From assembly GCA_037389465.1 (NCBI GenBank), contig JAZARR010000214.1, positions 4,650,001 to 4,714,000 of the forward strand: a DNA stretch of 64,000 bases, written 5' to 3'. The stretch is from Baylisascaris procyonis (taxonomy: Eukaryota > Nematoda > Chromadorea > Rhabditida > Ascarididae). Numbering within the stretch: position 1 is the stretch's first letter; each line of letters starts with the position of its first letter. Shown here one piece after another: positions 11,866 to 24,349 of this stretch. The notes under the pieces were generated by a model. That model ran no database searches. It saw only the letters and a list, made by a program, of their open reading frames with translations, and was not told the origin of the DNA. The position numbers and the translations under genes are program-made.

Positions 11866-14800
11866 TCACTTATCATAATAATGTAGACATCGTTTGAGGT
11901 TATGTTCCCATCTTTCGAATGCACCAATAAGGATTGACCTTTCGCCTATACGAGGTGTGAACGTTTTATCGATCTGTACCATATCATCCAAATCGCTCTT
12001 CTTCCACATTCCTAGATCACAATCATTAAGTGGTCAGCAGCGGTCAACGAGTTTTTCCATCAAATACGATGGATGACCAATTGAGAATAGTCAACGACAA
12101 TACTTCTGCATAGGCAAACGCATTATGAACAAGCTAAAATCGGCCAACTCATAAACAAGAGCTATCGACTTGACCAAAACTGCCCACAGAGAGAGAAATC
12201 CAGCCTTATTAAAAAAAAAAAAAAAAAAACAAACAAAAACAATACTCGTGTTCACTATATTCATTCTTATGTAAATTTGCTAATATGATATCATTAATAT
12301 ACCATCGGTTTACTTACGAATCCCCTATAAGAATCTTTTTATCAAAATACAGCTACTTCATTGGACGATATTTTGATTAGATAAGAGAAGCAGAAAAAAA
12401 TTCCAAAAATGATCTGCAAAAGTCATTATGAAATTAAATAAACATTTAGGCATGCTATATAAATATAAAAAGCTCTCAACAACTTTCGTACAATGGCATC
12501 TAGCTTCATATAAATGATTAATAAACCTATTCCCTATTAGATATCTATCATTAGAAGCATTTGAAGCCCTAATTTTAAAAGATTCTATCTACAAGAATTG
12601 AGTACATCAAAGAGGTCATCAAAAATATTGAGTATTATACAACTAGAAAAAAAGAAATAACCAGCAGTGATGCCGGCCATCATAGCAACGCCTCTTGCCG
12701 ATGCGAAGCTTTGCTCACTTATCCTCTGTACAGGTCGATTGATCAACGTCGAGATAGTTTGACAAATAAAATCGTTCGATGAAACACCCCCACAGCATCT
12801 TCAATGAATAAACCATCAAAAAACTCCACATATTACATATTCAAATATCAGGAAGCGATGACTGCAGTGCCATTATAAATAGGTCTCTAGAGACACTAGG
12901 TTATCTTACTGAATGCTTCAAGTTGGCATTAAAGCTGACAAGCAATTTGATAACCTATATTTTTAAGTATGAAAGATGAAATATGAAGAAAATTCTGCAA
13001 CTTAAAGAAAAACAACAAACAAACAGAATGAACCAAAAGTGAAGTGATGAATTATTATAATCCACCTGACGACTTGAGTCAATTCGAATGTTATCTCTTT
13101 GAGGAGAGTATTCCATATTTGAACCATTCGAAAAGCAATTGATTCGAGAATAGCACGTAACATATCCTCCTTACTCGTATCGGCACGTAATCCCATAAAT
13201 GCACAACACGCTGTAGCATCGTTGATCGGTGTTTGTAAACCACCAAATGCCGGTACGAAGCATAAATCTAGAAAAAAAAAAAGCACGCTATCGAATAAAA
13301 TGCGCACATTTAGAAAACAATTAAAAACAAGGAACACATTTCTCTAAACAAAAAACCTCGCGCATATATTTCTCGCGATGATGGAAGGAAAAACGGCTTT
13401 GATACAAACATAGCCAATATTCACGGAAACTTCGGAAAATGGGATCAGGTTGGAAAATAAGCTGCACAATGACAAACATTAAAACGCAACATGTCAATTA
13501 TTTCTATCTAACGGCAATTTGCATATTTAAGAATAATTTTCTGAAAGAAGCTTTTATGTGTCATTCAAATCGATGAATGTAAAAAAAAAACTTTTATTTG
13601 AATAGTAATTCGGCGCTTCCGTTAATCTGCGTGATTTCTGGTTGCTTCCTAATGCTTGTATTACAATTGCCTCTGTTCATATATGCCGATGCGTGCATGT
13701 GCTCGTTAATTTGCCCAGAGAAGGAAGTATGATTCGACCAGTTGAGCTAGCCGTTCCTCACCGAACCAATTAGCATATTCGATGATAACTTCATCCGACA
13801 ACCGCTCAATCGTCCGAACAGCAATCAAATTTATATACTTCGTCAGATAGCAACTGATCGCTGGGACAGAAAGATATAACAATGAGTAATGAATAGTGGA
13901 ATATTATCGAACAACTATTGAAAGTATTACCTGTATGAGGTGTTTTAGCAGCAATATTCGACGTAACGGTTACATCATCAAAAAGGCCGATCGATTCAGC
14001 CCATTTAAGGATGAGTGCCGTGTCATGCGAACAGCCCTCGGCCACATAGCTCTGCATATTGGGCAACTTCCAGCCAACCAACGGGTATAGACCTGATATC
14101 GTTCATTTTAATAGTCATCAATATATCCTTTCCATAATGTCAAAAACCGATATTAGAAGAAAGCTAAGCATACATTTGTGTAACATTTACGGCCGCAATA
14201 AGAAAGAGAGGGGCACAAAATGTATGTGTCTCTCTGAACTGATCCAAAAAGCAAAGCGATATGAAAGGATTGGCTGCTACTGAATATGTTAATAAAACAG
14301 TGGAATATGCAGACTGAAATACGGAAAACATCGACTATTTGGCTAACGTTATATTTTTTTGACAAAAAGTTTCCCCGCCAATAAAATCCGTGAATCTTCG
14401 ACAAAACATTCTCCTCTTTAGTCTTATCAAAATATACTAACACCTATACACCTCAGGGTTAACTCCAAGCTAACAGTGTATAAAGGGCATGAGAACAGGA
14501 TATATTTGCAATTCCAGCATGAACAACTTGTGCCATTGTGATTGATAAATGCAGTGCATAACTATGATAAAAGGCTAATCCTAGATAACATAATAGAAGA
14601 ACCTAAGTAAATTTGCAAAGAAAAAAATATAGCATCGGTGCAAATCGTTATAAAACAATAGCAGCTGGCCAAAGAACAGGGAAAACTGAAACCTAACCTA
14701 AGAAGCCTTTAAGCAGCAATTTTTCAAAGCATTCAATGAAGAATTTCTTTTTCTACGATCGCTACCTCTCTTCAAAAGTATCGAAGGGTATTTTCCTTTA

Positions 14801-17800
14801 AAATCTCTATAGATCATTAACTGAAATGAAGAGCAGCACTATTTCACAATGACAATGAAATAAACATTTACCACTCATAGATGCAATTGGACAATTTCCA
14901 GTGTTAAGGTCCAGAAATGACCCTGTACCCATGCAGATATTAACGTCTCCTCTTCGCCAGCATCCACTCGCAAACAAAGCTGCTTGCTGATCACCGGCCT
15001 ACATAATACACTATCCATTTAAACAACGGCATTTAAGGTCGATTAATTAAATGAACGCAGTGAATTCAACGGTAACAATTTCGAGGACGCATGCAGCAAC
15101 ATAAGACAGATTTTAGGCAGTAAGTCAACAACGCCAACTCAGTCGATAAAGCTAAAAGCTTTTAACCTTGCATAAAGGTCGCCGTTATTACTTACTGTTT
15201 ACAAACATCACCAAACATCAGTTAAAGATGGATTAATCCCGTCGTTGCTTCAGAGACACAAGATACAGAAGCTGTCTCATCTGACACAGCTTGAAAGTGG
15301 CCGTCTAAATGTGTCTATTTTCCTAAGCAATATCAGTTTTCTTAAATGGGACCATTCTGAAAGCCGACATTTCTCTTGCATCCTCTTAATCCATTTCGCC
15401 CCTTCCCCTCGCTCCTGTAGAAAAAAAATCCAGGAATTAGTGAGTATAAAACCAGAAAAAAAAACCATGACATTTCATTGCAGCAATTAAAGCTGATAAT
15501 TTACAAAAATTCCATTTAATGCAAATGAAAGCAATAAAGAACATACCACAGAGCCAATACTTAAAGGAAATCCAAATATACGACAATCGCATAGCGCAAG
15601 CGGCACTCCAGCAGTGAATGTGTGAGGTGGAAGAAGTGAGAGAGGAAATGAGATAAGCCATAAAATTATATAACCCCAATTCATCTAAATTACATCCACG
15701 TTAATAAATAGTATCGACCTTCATCGTACAGCTAACATACATCCAATATACGTCCATAAATTTACGAACTTTTGTGACAGCCGAAATCATCTCGAGACAT
15801 ATACATGAAATTAATTACTATTAAAGCGCCAAGACGGAGTGAAAATATTCCATCATACCGTATATGGATCAAAAAGTCCTGTAGAACTAGCGCTTGATGG
15901 TTCGGTCACATGAACACCTCCATTCGTTAATTTATATACAAGCCACGTATCGAGACAACCGAATGCAAGCTTCCCACTTCGGAGAAGCATTCGCATTTCT
16001 GGATTCTGAAATGCAATAAAATAATAAACACATAAATAAAACAACCAATAAAGCAATAACTTCAGTCAATGAAAAAAGAGAGGTGACCAAAAATATTTTC
16101 AGTGAAAAAAAAAACAAAAAAAAAAGAGAATTAAATTAGGAAAGACAAACTTGAGCAAGTGTGACCATCAATCGATGTGTAACCATTGCGCTTAGAAATG
16201 CAAATATTTTCAAACTTTTGAATCGTTGTTGTCGTGTAAAAAAATACAATAAAGCTCCAGCGATATTCATCGCCTGAAACATAAAATTTTTAAATAGCCT
16301 TCGTTTTCATACCTTCTTTATTTTATAAATAAAATTTATTATTATTACTACTGTACCTAATAAAATAGCTTTCATACTTGCTTAAAGCATATGACCATCT
16401 TTCTCATATGATACGTCGACGTTGTTGCTGATGAACATTGATTATGCGATTGTGGAGATAAGTTGTCATATCTATGATACGATAATTCGACGATTTCTAT
16501 TCAACTAAATAAATAATTAAAAATAAATTACTATTACTTACAAAGACCACTATTACAAGCATCATCGTAAGGAGCTCTTCATAGCGGTCAGTAATTCAAC
16601 TAAATCGCCATTAGTGACCTATATGCCGCAGGGGTCAAGCTCAAACGTTAGGAAGCTCTAAGAACAATGCCGCATTCATAAAACGACTACTGGCACATCT
16701 AAACCATATCAGCCCTTTTCTCTTTTCCTTGAACGCTGAATAAATTTATGGCATGTGCCTAATGATTCAATGGTGGGGATTACTTTCCGACATAGTAACA
16801 AGGAACAGCTTCCAGTCGCCGTTATCCCTCTCCTGGTGAGCAGTAAACATAATTACAGGCACCTAAACGTGTAATTGAATTTTATTTGTGCAAATAAATT
16901 TGGTGCCATTGAGTTAACTGAAATAATGCAAAAATTCAGAAATGTTACCCCCTGAATGGAAAGAAACTAATGCTGCAAGCATCTTTTATGGCAGCCGTAT
17001 TCATATCGCCAATTTCCGTTGGTTTGGGATTAAAAAATAACCGATTTTTAGGTTGCTAAAGTGATGGTACGAGGGAATGAGACTCTCCAACAGCATTTTC
17101 GGAACAAACTTTCTCAAGGCATTTGCTTAAAGAGAAAAGCCTAGCCAACGCCTGAAAAATTTTAAAGACAGGGTAAGCAAACGTAGCGGCAAATTATTTT
17201 AATGAAAATTAAAGATAGCCGAAAAAAATTGATGCTCGACAGCGATTTTCGTTAAGTTCCCACCGATTTTTACATCGTTCATAGGAACGGTTTGAACCTC
17301 AATCCGCATCATGTCATTCGCATGATCCTTCTCTTCGTAATCGAGTTGGGATGGAATTTAATCAAGTGTCAACAAACCTTTAACGTGAACGATTCATTCC
17401 ATCTTTTGCATTCATCTCTTGCACGGCAATCTTTCCATGTCACTAATTTATGACAAAGTTCACCTGTCTCCCTTAAAAATTTAATCATTCCGTATTGCTA
17501 AAACATTAAAGAGATTATTATGTAACTAATTCTGATATGAAATAATATGAACTACTCGTTCATCTACTATTGAATGCTGTTGAAACAAAGGAAAATCTCA
17601 AAAAAAAAAATAGTCGCTGAATTCATTTATTAACAAATTGACCGATGGAATGGAAGAGATTTAGCCAAGAAGGAAAATTATGCTAAAAAGAAACTCTCGA
17701 CTAATGTAAAAAATAGAAATATAATGAAATCACAGGATTACATGGAAATATTCATAAAAAAATTTTTTTTTATAATTTCTAGTAGACTCATATAAAAAAA

Positions 17801-20800
17801 ACTTACTTATTCCAACAGACGAATGTATTCCTTTGACAGCTGATTCCCATCGAAGCAATTGAATGCACATCTTCTACTTTATTCACTAAAAACAATAGCT
17901 TATTCAATTGTACACTCTCCTTGAAGAAAAGTGCTTCACAAAGAAAATGTGCAAAAATATCGTTAGGTAATGCACAGGGGTTGCATTAATTTGAACAAAA
18001 AGATACACGACAATCAAGGATACCGTAAAATTACTGCTTCATAGTTGGGAAGTTATATAAGGGATGAAAAGACATCAGAAGTGTAAGGGTTCATTAAATC
18101 AACAACTTGTTCGACATTATGCGGTAGAGCGAATTAATGACTTATCTACCCACATAGTTCGAACAGCATCACTCTCTTTTTCACGTAACTGCTCTGCCTT
18201 GGTAACTCCCTTATTTCAGTACTAATATTAAGGTCGGGGAGGCCGAGCCCCCACTGACTTCAATATTAGTACTTTCAGAAATTCTGGCCGGTGGACTCGG
18301 TTTTCAACCGTTATTTCGAAATTTAAAAAGCTATATATCACTTGATAGAGGCTTGAAAGCTGTATTAAACGAAACAATCCGCAGCGCCGTAGGCGTCACC
18401 GTTGCGGAGAAAAAAAAATCGAAAATATAAATTGCAGTACATTCATATAAAAATACAACATTTGCATACCTATAGTTTCCTTTTTTTCATGTTAAGCAGC
18501 AATAGTGCATAAATTCGTGATCAACGCATCGAGATCTATCGTTTGATACCAATATCATCGAAATTTGAGACAAAAAGTATTTTTTCAAATTTTCCCTGTA
18601 CTACACCCTCACGACTGAAGAATTGCGATTTCTGGGATTTTTTTCTCGCCTTCTATTTGCCCTCGGGCGGTTATCCACATACCGTTCGGGAGCTCGCGGC
18701 GGGCTGATGATAAATCAACGGGCCGTTTAACCTGATATTAAGTACCGGCCGAAACCTAAAATCCCCAAAATCGCAAAAATCGATATTTCAGAAAATCTGG
18801 CGGGTCGATTCAGTTTTCAACCTTACTCTCGAAATATAACAAGCTATATGTCATTTGATAGAGATTCAAAAGTTGCATCAAGAAACGAAAACTGCAACTC
18901 CATAGACCTAACCGTTGAAGAGAAAAAAACTCCGAAATATCAATTACAGTACATTTGTATAGAACTACAACATTCGTGCACCTCTAATTTTCCTATTTTC
19001 ACGTAAAACACCAAATAGCGCATACATCCGTGATCAACTCATCGAGATCTATCGTTTGGTATCAAAGTCAGCGAAATCGGAGAGAAAAAATATTTTTCAA
19101 ATTTTCCCTGTGCTACCCCCCAAGGATCGAAAAATCGCGATTTTTGGGATTTTTTTTCTCGGCTCCTGTTTGCCGTTCAGCGGCGCTGTATAGACCGTTT
19201 TAGAGGTCTTGGCGAGCTGATGACGACTCAAGAGACCGCTTAACACCATATGAAACAGCGGCCGAGAACAAGAACCCCCAATATTACAAAAATCGAGATT
19301 TGAGAAATTCTGACCGGTCAATTCGGTTTTCAACTTTTCCCTCGAAGTATAGTAAGCTATATAACGTTTGATAGAGCTTCCAAAGTTGCATCAAAAAACG
19401 AAAACCGCAACTCCATAGACCTAACCGTTGCCGAGAAAAAAGCCCCGAGATATCAGTTACAGTACATTTGTATAGAACTACAGCATTCGTGCACCTCTAG
19501 TTTTCCTATTTTCGCGTAAAACGGCAAATAGTGCACACATCCGTGATCAGCTCATCGAGTTCTATTGTTTGGTATCAAAGTCAGCGAAATCACGGACAAA
19601 AAATATTTTTCGAAATTTTCCCCGTGCCCTTACGATCGAAAAAAAAAAATTGCGATATTTCGGAATTTTTTTCTCGGCTTCTACTTGCCCTCGGGCGGTG
19701 TTTCATATACCGTTTGGGAGGTCTTGGCGAGCTGATGACGAATCAGAAGACCGTTTAACACCATACGAAACAGCGGCCGAGAACCAGAACCCTCTACTTT
19801 GCAAAAATCGATATTTCAGAAATTCTGGCGGGTCGATTCGGTTTTCAACCATACTCTCGAAATGTAACAAGCTATATGTCGTTTGATAGAGCTTTAAAAG
19901 TTGTGTTGAGGGAAGCAAGCCGCAGCTCCATAGGCCTAACAATTGCCGAGAAAAAAACCCCGAAATATCAAGTACAGTACATTTGTATGGAACTACAGCA
20001 TTCGTGCGCCTCTAGTTTTTCTATTTTCATATAAAACAGCAAATATTGCATATATCCGTGATCAGCTCATCGAGTTCTATTGTTTGGTATCAAAGTCAGC
20101 GAAATCAAGGACAAAAAATATTTTTCGAAATTTTCCCCGTGCCAACCCCTTACGATCGAAAAATTGCGATATTTCGGAATTTTTTTCTCGGCTTCTACTT
20201 GCCCTCGGGCGGTGTTTCATATACCGTTTGGGAGGTCTTGGCGAGCTGATGACGAATCAGAAGACCGTTTAACACCATACGAAACAGCGGCCGAGAACCA
20301 GAACCCTCTATTTTGCAAAAATCGATATTTCAGAAATTCTGGCGGGTCGATTCGGTTTTCAACCTTACTCTCGAAATATAGTAAACTATACACCATTTGA
20401 TAGAGCTTCCAAAGTTGTATCAAAAAATGAAACCCGCAACTTCATAGACCCAACCGCTGCTGAGAAAAAGAATCGCAAATATCAATTGCAGTACATTTAT
20501 ATAAAAACAAAAGATTCCTGGACCTATAATTTCCTTCCTTTCACATTAAGCAGCAAACAATGCACATATCCGTAATCAGTCCACCAAGCTCTATCGTTTG
20601 ATACTAAAATCATTGAAATTGGAGAAAAAAAAATTTTTTTTCAAAATTTCCCTGTGCTACCCCCTCACGATCGAAAAATTGCGATTTTTAGCACTTTTTT
20701 TCTAGGCTCCTGTTTGTCCCACGGTGGTAATCCACATGCCGTTCGAGAGGTCTCGGCGAGCTAATGACGAAACGAAAAACCGTTCAGTACCAAATGAGAT

Positions 20801-22300
20801 ACCGGCCGAGAACGAGAACCACGAAAATCGCAAAAATCGAGATTTCAGAAATTCTGGTCAGCGATTCGATTTTCAACTTTTCTCTTGAAATTCGATAAGC
20901 TATATACCATTTGATAGAGTTTTTAAAACTGTGTCTAAAAAAGCAAATCGCTCCTCCGTAGACCTAATCGTTGCGGAGAAAAAAATTCCGAAATCTCAAA
21001 CACAGCATATTTCAATATAAATTTCACATATTTTAATTTTTTAAGCGAACAAGTGTTTAAAAAATGAATCGAAAAAGTACACATCATTAAAAAAGAAAGT
21101 GAAAAATAAATGAAAATAAAAGAATCTAGGAAGAAGAAACAACAGAACCTATGTAGATCGCAGGAAGAAGTGACGATACGAACCTATGAACTAAATATTT
21201 TTTATTTCAGTACTTATATTAAGGTCACGGGGGACTACAATGCCTAGGAACCGAATCAATGCTTTCCGTAGGACCACATCTGTTATGTAAATGAATTCAT
21301 TAAAGTGACGAGGCGTACACTCAAACGAAATAGCTCCGTTGGACTATGACTTAATGACTGCCACGCTGCCTGATGTCCTCAAAACATCATGGAAAACATG
21401 CCAGCTACACCCCTCGAGCAACCATGCCACCTTCCAATGAAGTGGTAGCTGCATCAGCTTATCAATGAGGAAAATCGGGAACATTCCCCTGTGTTCGTCC
21501 ATGTCGACGAGGCTATGAATGTTGCAGCTCGTGACAGTGCTTTAGCCCAATACAGTATGGCAGAGAAGATTTTTAATTTGCTGGATGTGGATACGATCCT
21601 ACTGGCGGTCTTTAGAATGGATGTATACAACAGCAATAAAGATCAACCGATAAGATAGTACTGTTCATATTAAACGTGTATGAAACAATGCCCTTTCATG
21701 CCTTAGTTCTCTAACAATACATACGAGAAACAAAGTAAAAAAACGTCTGCTCCGAACTTACGTGATATGCTCTCAGTGCAGCACGCTTGCATAAGAAATA
21801 TCAGTGCAGTTTTTTACACATAACATGACATGGGCGAAGATTGCGCTCTTATTAAAGAAATCAAAAAAAAATATCATTAGTAGTACCTGTGCTTTCCCAT
21901 CAATTTAGGTGGTAATAAACAGAAGCCAAGAACACTCTAAGACCGAAAAATTAAATTGAAAAGACTTCAGTAAATTACAAAACTGAGCATCAATATGAAA
22001 CCTTGGTGGTGTCATATCAATGAGCAAGAAAAATTCTTTATTGAACATTTCGAATCACTTTTCTAATATGCAACGCAAGTCAATACGCGTGCATCACTAA
22101 TACATTAGAAGATTTTAAAAGATGCAACAAAAATAAACTAACTTATTTCTCGGCAAACAGTACAAAACGCATCCCATAATAAATGAGGATCAATCTCTGC
22201 ACGCATACCCTCACCATCAGAACCGCTTAGCTCAAGTGGAACCTAAAAAAGCGAACTTAATCAATTCTATCTAGCTAATTATTGGAACAATATAAAAAAC

Positions 22301-22356
<56 letters not shown>

Positions 22357-23091
22357 CATAAGGTTATATTCACTTTAGAAAAAAATCATATTATATACCA
22401 ATAAACATGCACTGCATGGACCTCTGCTTGGTGGAACTACAGAGATCTACGAACGGGATGGATGAGAGGGTGGGAAGGATGCGGGAGGATAGAGTGAAGG
22501 TGGAGTACGTAGACCACTTATTGCCCACTAAAAGGAAGTGAATCATAAGAGGCAAAAAATCCGGAAATTAGTAAAATTTCAATTCTGGACGTGAGTGGTG
22601 CTTGACAGTGCCAATCAACGTAACCTTTGCATGGTTCTTCTTGTAAAGCTTAAGCTGTGATCGACTAAAATGTAGCAAAATATTGGACCGGAAAAGGCTC
22701 AAATTTCGAGCCAAATAGTATCAGCAGTTCCACGCAATCATGCTAAGCAAACGAGAGAAGAAGCATCACCTCATGATGTCGTGAAATGCAACAAATTTTG
22801 CGACCATAGCTTCAAAAACTTTCGGGTTAAATCTAACGGCCAAACAGACAGACAGACAGACAGACAAACATAATGTTGCCATAATCGCCTGCACCATTGG
22901 GAGTTTATAAAAGCGCATTAAAAGAGTAAAAAAAGGCAATATTGTAGGGCATCAATGAAAACAGTACTGACGGGTCTTTCAGCACAGGTGAGTAGTCGAC
23001 ATTTCTCATCGAAAAGGCATGCACGTATCGTCGTTGTACCAACGTCCATCGCAATAACATATTTCTTGACAACATTACGAATGCCGTTCAT
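11866..23091 (-). CDS. Glycerol kinase 5-like FGGY-family carbohydrate kinase
   Basis: Thirteen exons on the minus strand, all phases consistent: 22972-23091, 22143-22242, 17807-17885, 17378-17471, 16151-16273, 15859-16005, 15547-15684, 14872-14998, 13931-14092, 13762-13860, 13066-13267, 12662-12798, 11866-12011 (557 codons plus TGA). It aligns with animal GK5 throughout: N-terminal phosphate loop 'YVIAMDVGTTTIRACLF', 'ISCQRNTFVCWNK', 'VTWKDCRA', 'FGCLDTWLVYKLTNGGV', 'SSTGLFDPY', catalytic-base motif 'AGDQQAALF' (Asp about 270), 'CMGTGSFLDLNTG', 'FVPAFGGLQTPIND', 'RAILESIAF'. FGGY kinases phosphorylate small polyols or sugars with ATP. The Glu that follows Arg in the glycerol site of classical GK is Asn here, and human GK5 also lacks it, so the substrate is uncertain. 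The usual DGG near residue 466 reads Cys-Gly-Gly. Start: an in-frame TGA lies five codons upstream of the ATG, and exon 13762-13860 adds about 30 residues not obvious in human GK5. Confidence 0.93.
18211..18235. repeat. Left copy of a 25-bp direct repeat bracketing the satellite
   Basis: The segment starting 'ttatttcagtact' and ending 'attaaggtc' recurs at 21202-21226 with one mismatch. The two copies lie immediately outside the 514-bp satellite array, about 3.0 kb apart. Confidence 0.75.
18218..18273. repeat. 56-bp hairpin at the left edge of the satellite array
   Basis: The ends agtactaatatt (18218-18229) and aatattagtact (18262-18273) are perfect 12-base inverted repeats. Inside them, aaggtcgggg pairs imperfectly with ccccactgactt, giving an extended stem around an aggccgag-type loop. 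The outer half overlaps the 25-bp direct repeat, so the structure marks the array boundary. Confidence 0.8.
18275..21030. repeat. Satellite-like tandem array, ~514-bp monomer, about 5.4 copies
   Basis: An anchor resembling 'attctggcgggtcgattc' recurs at about 18281, 18794, 19307, 19822, 20336 and 20851, i.e. every 513-515 bases. Shared blocks include 'tttgatagag', 'gtgatcagctcatcgag', 'tttgggaggtcttggcgagc' and 'cagcggccgagaac'. The fourth and fifth monomers are near-identical over about 19,540-20,355, pointing to recent unequal exchange or conversion; outer copies are more diverged. Each monomer has a long imperfect inverted repeat centred on ggtctt...aagacc (20234-20239 and 20261-20266 in one copy). 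The array lies inside the 4.26-kb intron of the GK5-like gene. Open frames of 60-109 codons inside it repeat from copy to copy and show no known domain, so I do not call them as genes. Confidence 0.93.
21202..21226. repeat. Right copy of the 25-bp direct repeat bracketing the satellite
   Basis: Matches 18211-18235 at 24 of 25 bases; the similarity fades after 'aaggtc' (then 'acggggga' here, 'ggggagg' on the left). It closes the satellite region and has no hairpin partner on this side. Confidence 0.75.
22303..22354. repeat. (AT)n microsatellite in a GK5-like gene intron
   Basis: Uninterrupted AT dinucleotides, just upstream (in gene orientation) of the exon at 22143-22242 and so inside the first intron. 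Confidence 0.95.
22845..22866. repeat. (CAGA)n short tetranucleotide run
   Basis: About five and a half copies of caga in the first intron of the GK5-like gene. Confidence 0.9.
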
Positions 23092-23122
23092 TCGATAATC
23101 ACATCAACAACAACGATTATCT
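23092..23122 (-). other. Putative trans-splice acceptor and short 5' UTR of the GK5-like gene
   Basis: On the minus strand 'gtttattcag' ends at 23121, 29 bases before the ATG at 23091, and no matching upstream donor or coding exon is seen. This is the position expected for a nematode spliced-leader acceptor; cis-splicing from an untranslated exon is the alternative. Confidence 0.45.
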
Positions 23123-23187
23123 GAATAAACATTTTGATCACTTGGGTCAACGATCATAGTGGATCACATCCCGATGGATATGAAGTG

Positions 23188-23270
23188 ATGGATCATACTC
23201 TAACTGGAGGTGGTGGATTACACTCGAGCCGGAAATGGTGGATTATACTCTAACCGGAAATGGTGGATAT
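23188..23270. repeat. 25-bp tandem repeat, about 3.3 copies
   Basis: Units at 23188-23212, 23213-23237 and 23238-23262, then a partial copy. The consensus resembles 'gtggattatactctaaccgg' followed by aaatg. It lies about 100 bases upstream of the GK5-like start codon, inside its likely promoter. Confidence 0.85.
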
Positions 23271-24265
23271 GTTCGATACGTGAAACGAATTACTTTTTAT
23301 TAAAAATATTATTTGATAATGAAATGCAACAATGCGATAGAAGCGCAATAATCCCCATTTCAGTAAGGTTCTTTAGCAGTTGCAGAAGCGATCAAAATCT
23401 CTAACGCGATATCCGCTTTCAGATGTCACATCTTTTTCCCAAAACCGATAAATTTTACATATTTTTCACAAAAAAAACGACACAAAATATTTTACATTTT
23501 TACTGATTCGATTACAAATGCAAATCTTTTTTCTTTATTTATAGGGTTCACCTTTTTTCTGATATGAAAATGATGAAATGATCGTTGCCAAATAATTCCA
23601 TATTCTTTGAATGCCTATAATAACTTTCTGGAGTGACTGGTCAAGTTGAATTGTAAGGCAACTATTCTATTGTTGATATTGAAATTGTTAACTTCGATCA
23701 TTTCAATGGTCCCTTAACTGCAGTACGTAATACATACATAAACAAATACACAATACAAGTATAATATAATCTGGCAAAGAAAATTTCCAAACTTGTACAA
23801 TAAATAAATAAGCCAAGAAAAAAACTTCTCACTCGGCGAATCATATACTCAGAACGCGTTTTCCCTTCTAGTGATAATCTAACATCGCATGACCAACTCT
23901 TGCATGTCGATCACGCCATTTAGAGAATCGTGCTCGGACCATTAAGATAAGTAAGCGTTTAGCAGCACTCTTTACCATTCGCGTTGTTGGAATGAAAGTA
24001 AAAAGTACGTATCCAGAAGGGTGGATGAAAGGGTTTGGGTGGTCTTTTTGGAAATTCCCTTCATTTAGACATCACCACTGACGAAATAAACACCTTACCT
24101 CATTCACCATACGAATTATATCTTAATTTCCACGATCATAAGTGATAATAGAACTTAGATATGAGCAAAAACAACAAATCGACTAATTGATCCATATGAA
24201 ACTTATTGAATTCTCATAACAAGCTTAATATGTGCACGAAAGTCGCATGTGTCACTAATACTAAT

Positions 24266-24269
24266 TTAT

Positions 24270-24348
<79 letters not shown>

Positions 24349-24349
24349 T
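24266..24349. repeat. (TA)n microsatellite
   Basis: Nearly pure TA dinucleotides with two early tatg interruptions and a tatac end. Confidence 0.95.

Noticed and set aside
19097..20423. Open frames of 67-109 codons on both strands in the satellite
   Set aside because: They repeat with the 514-bp period, have no known domain and lie inside an intron of a gene with fully phased exons; they are read-through of repeat monomers.
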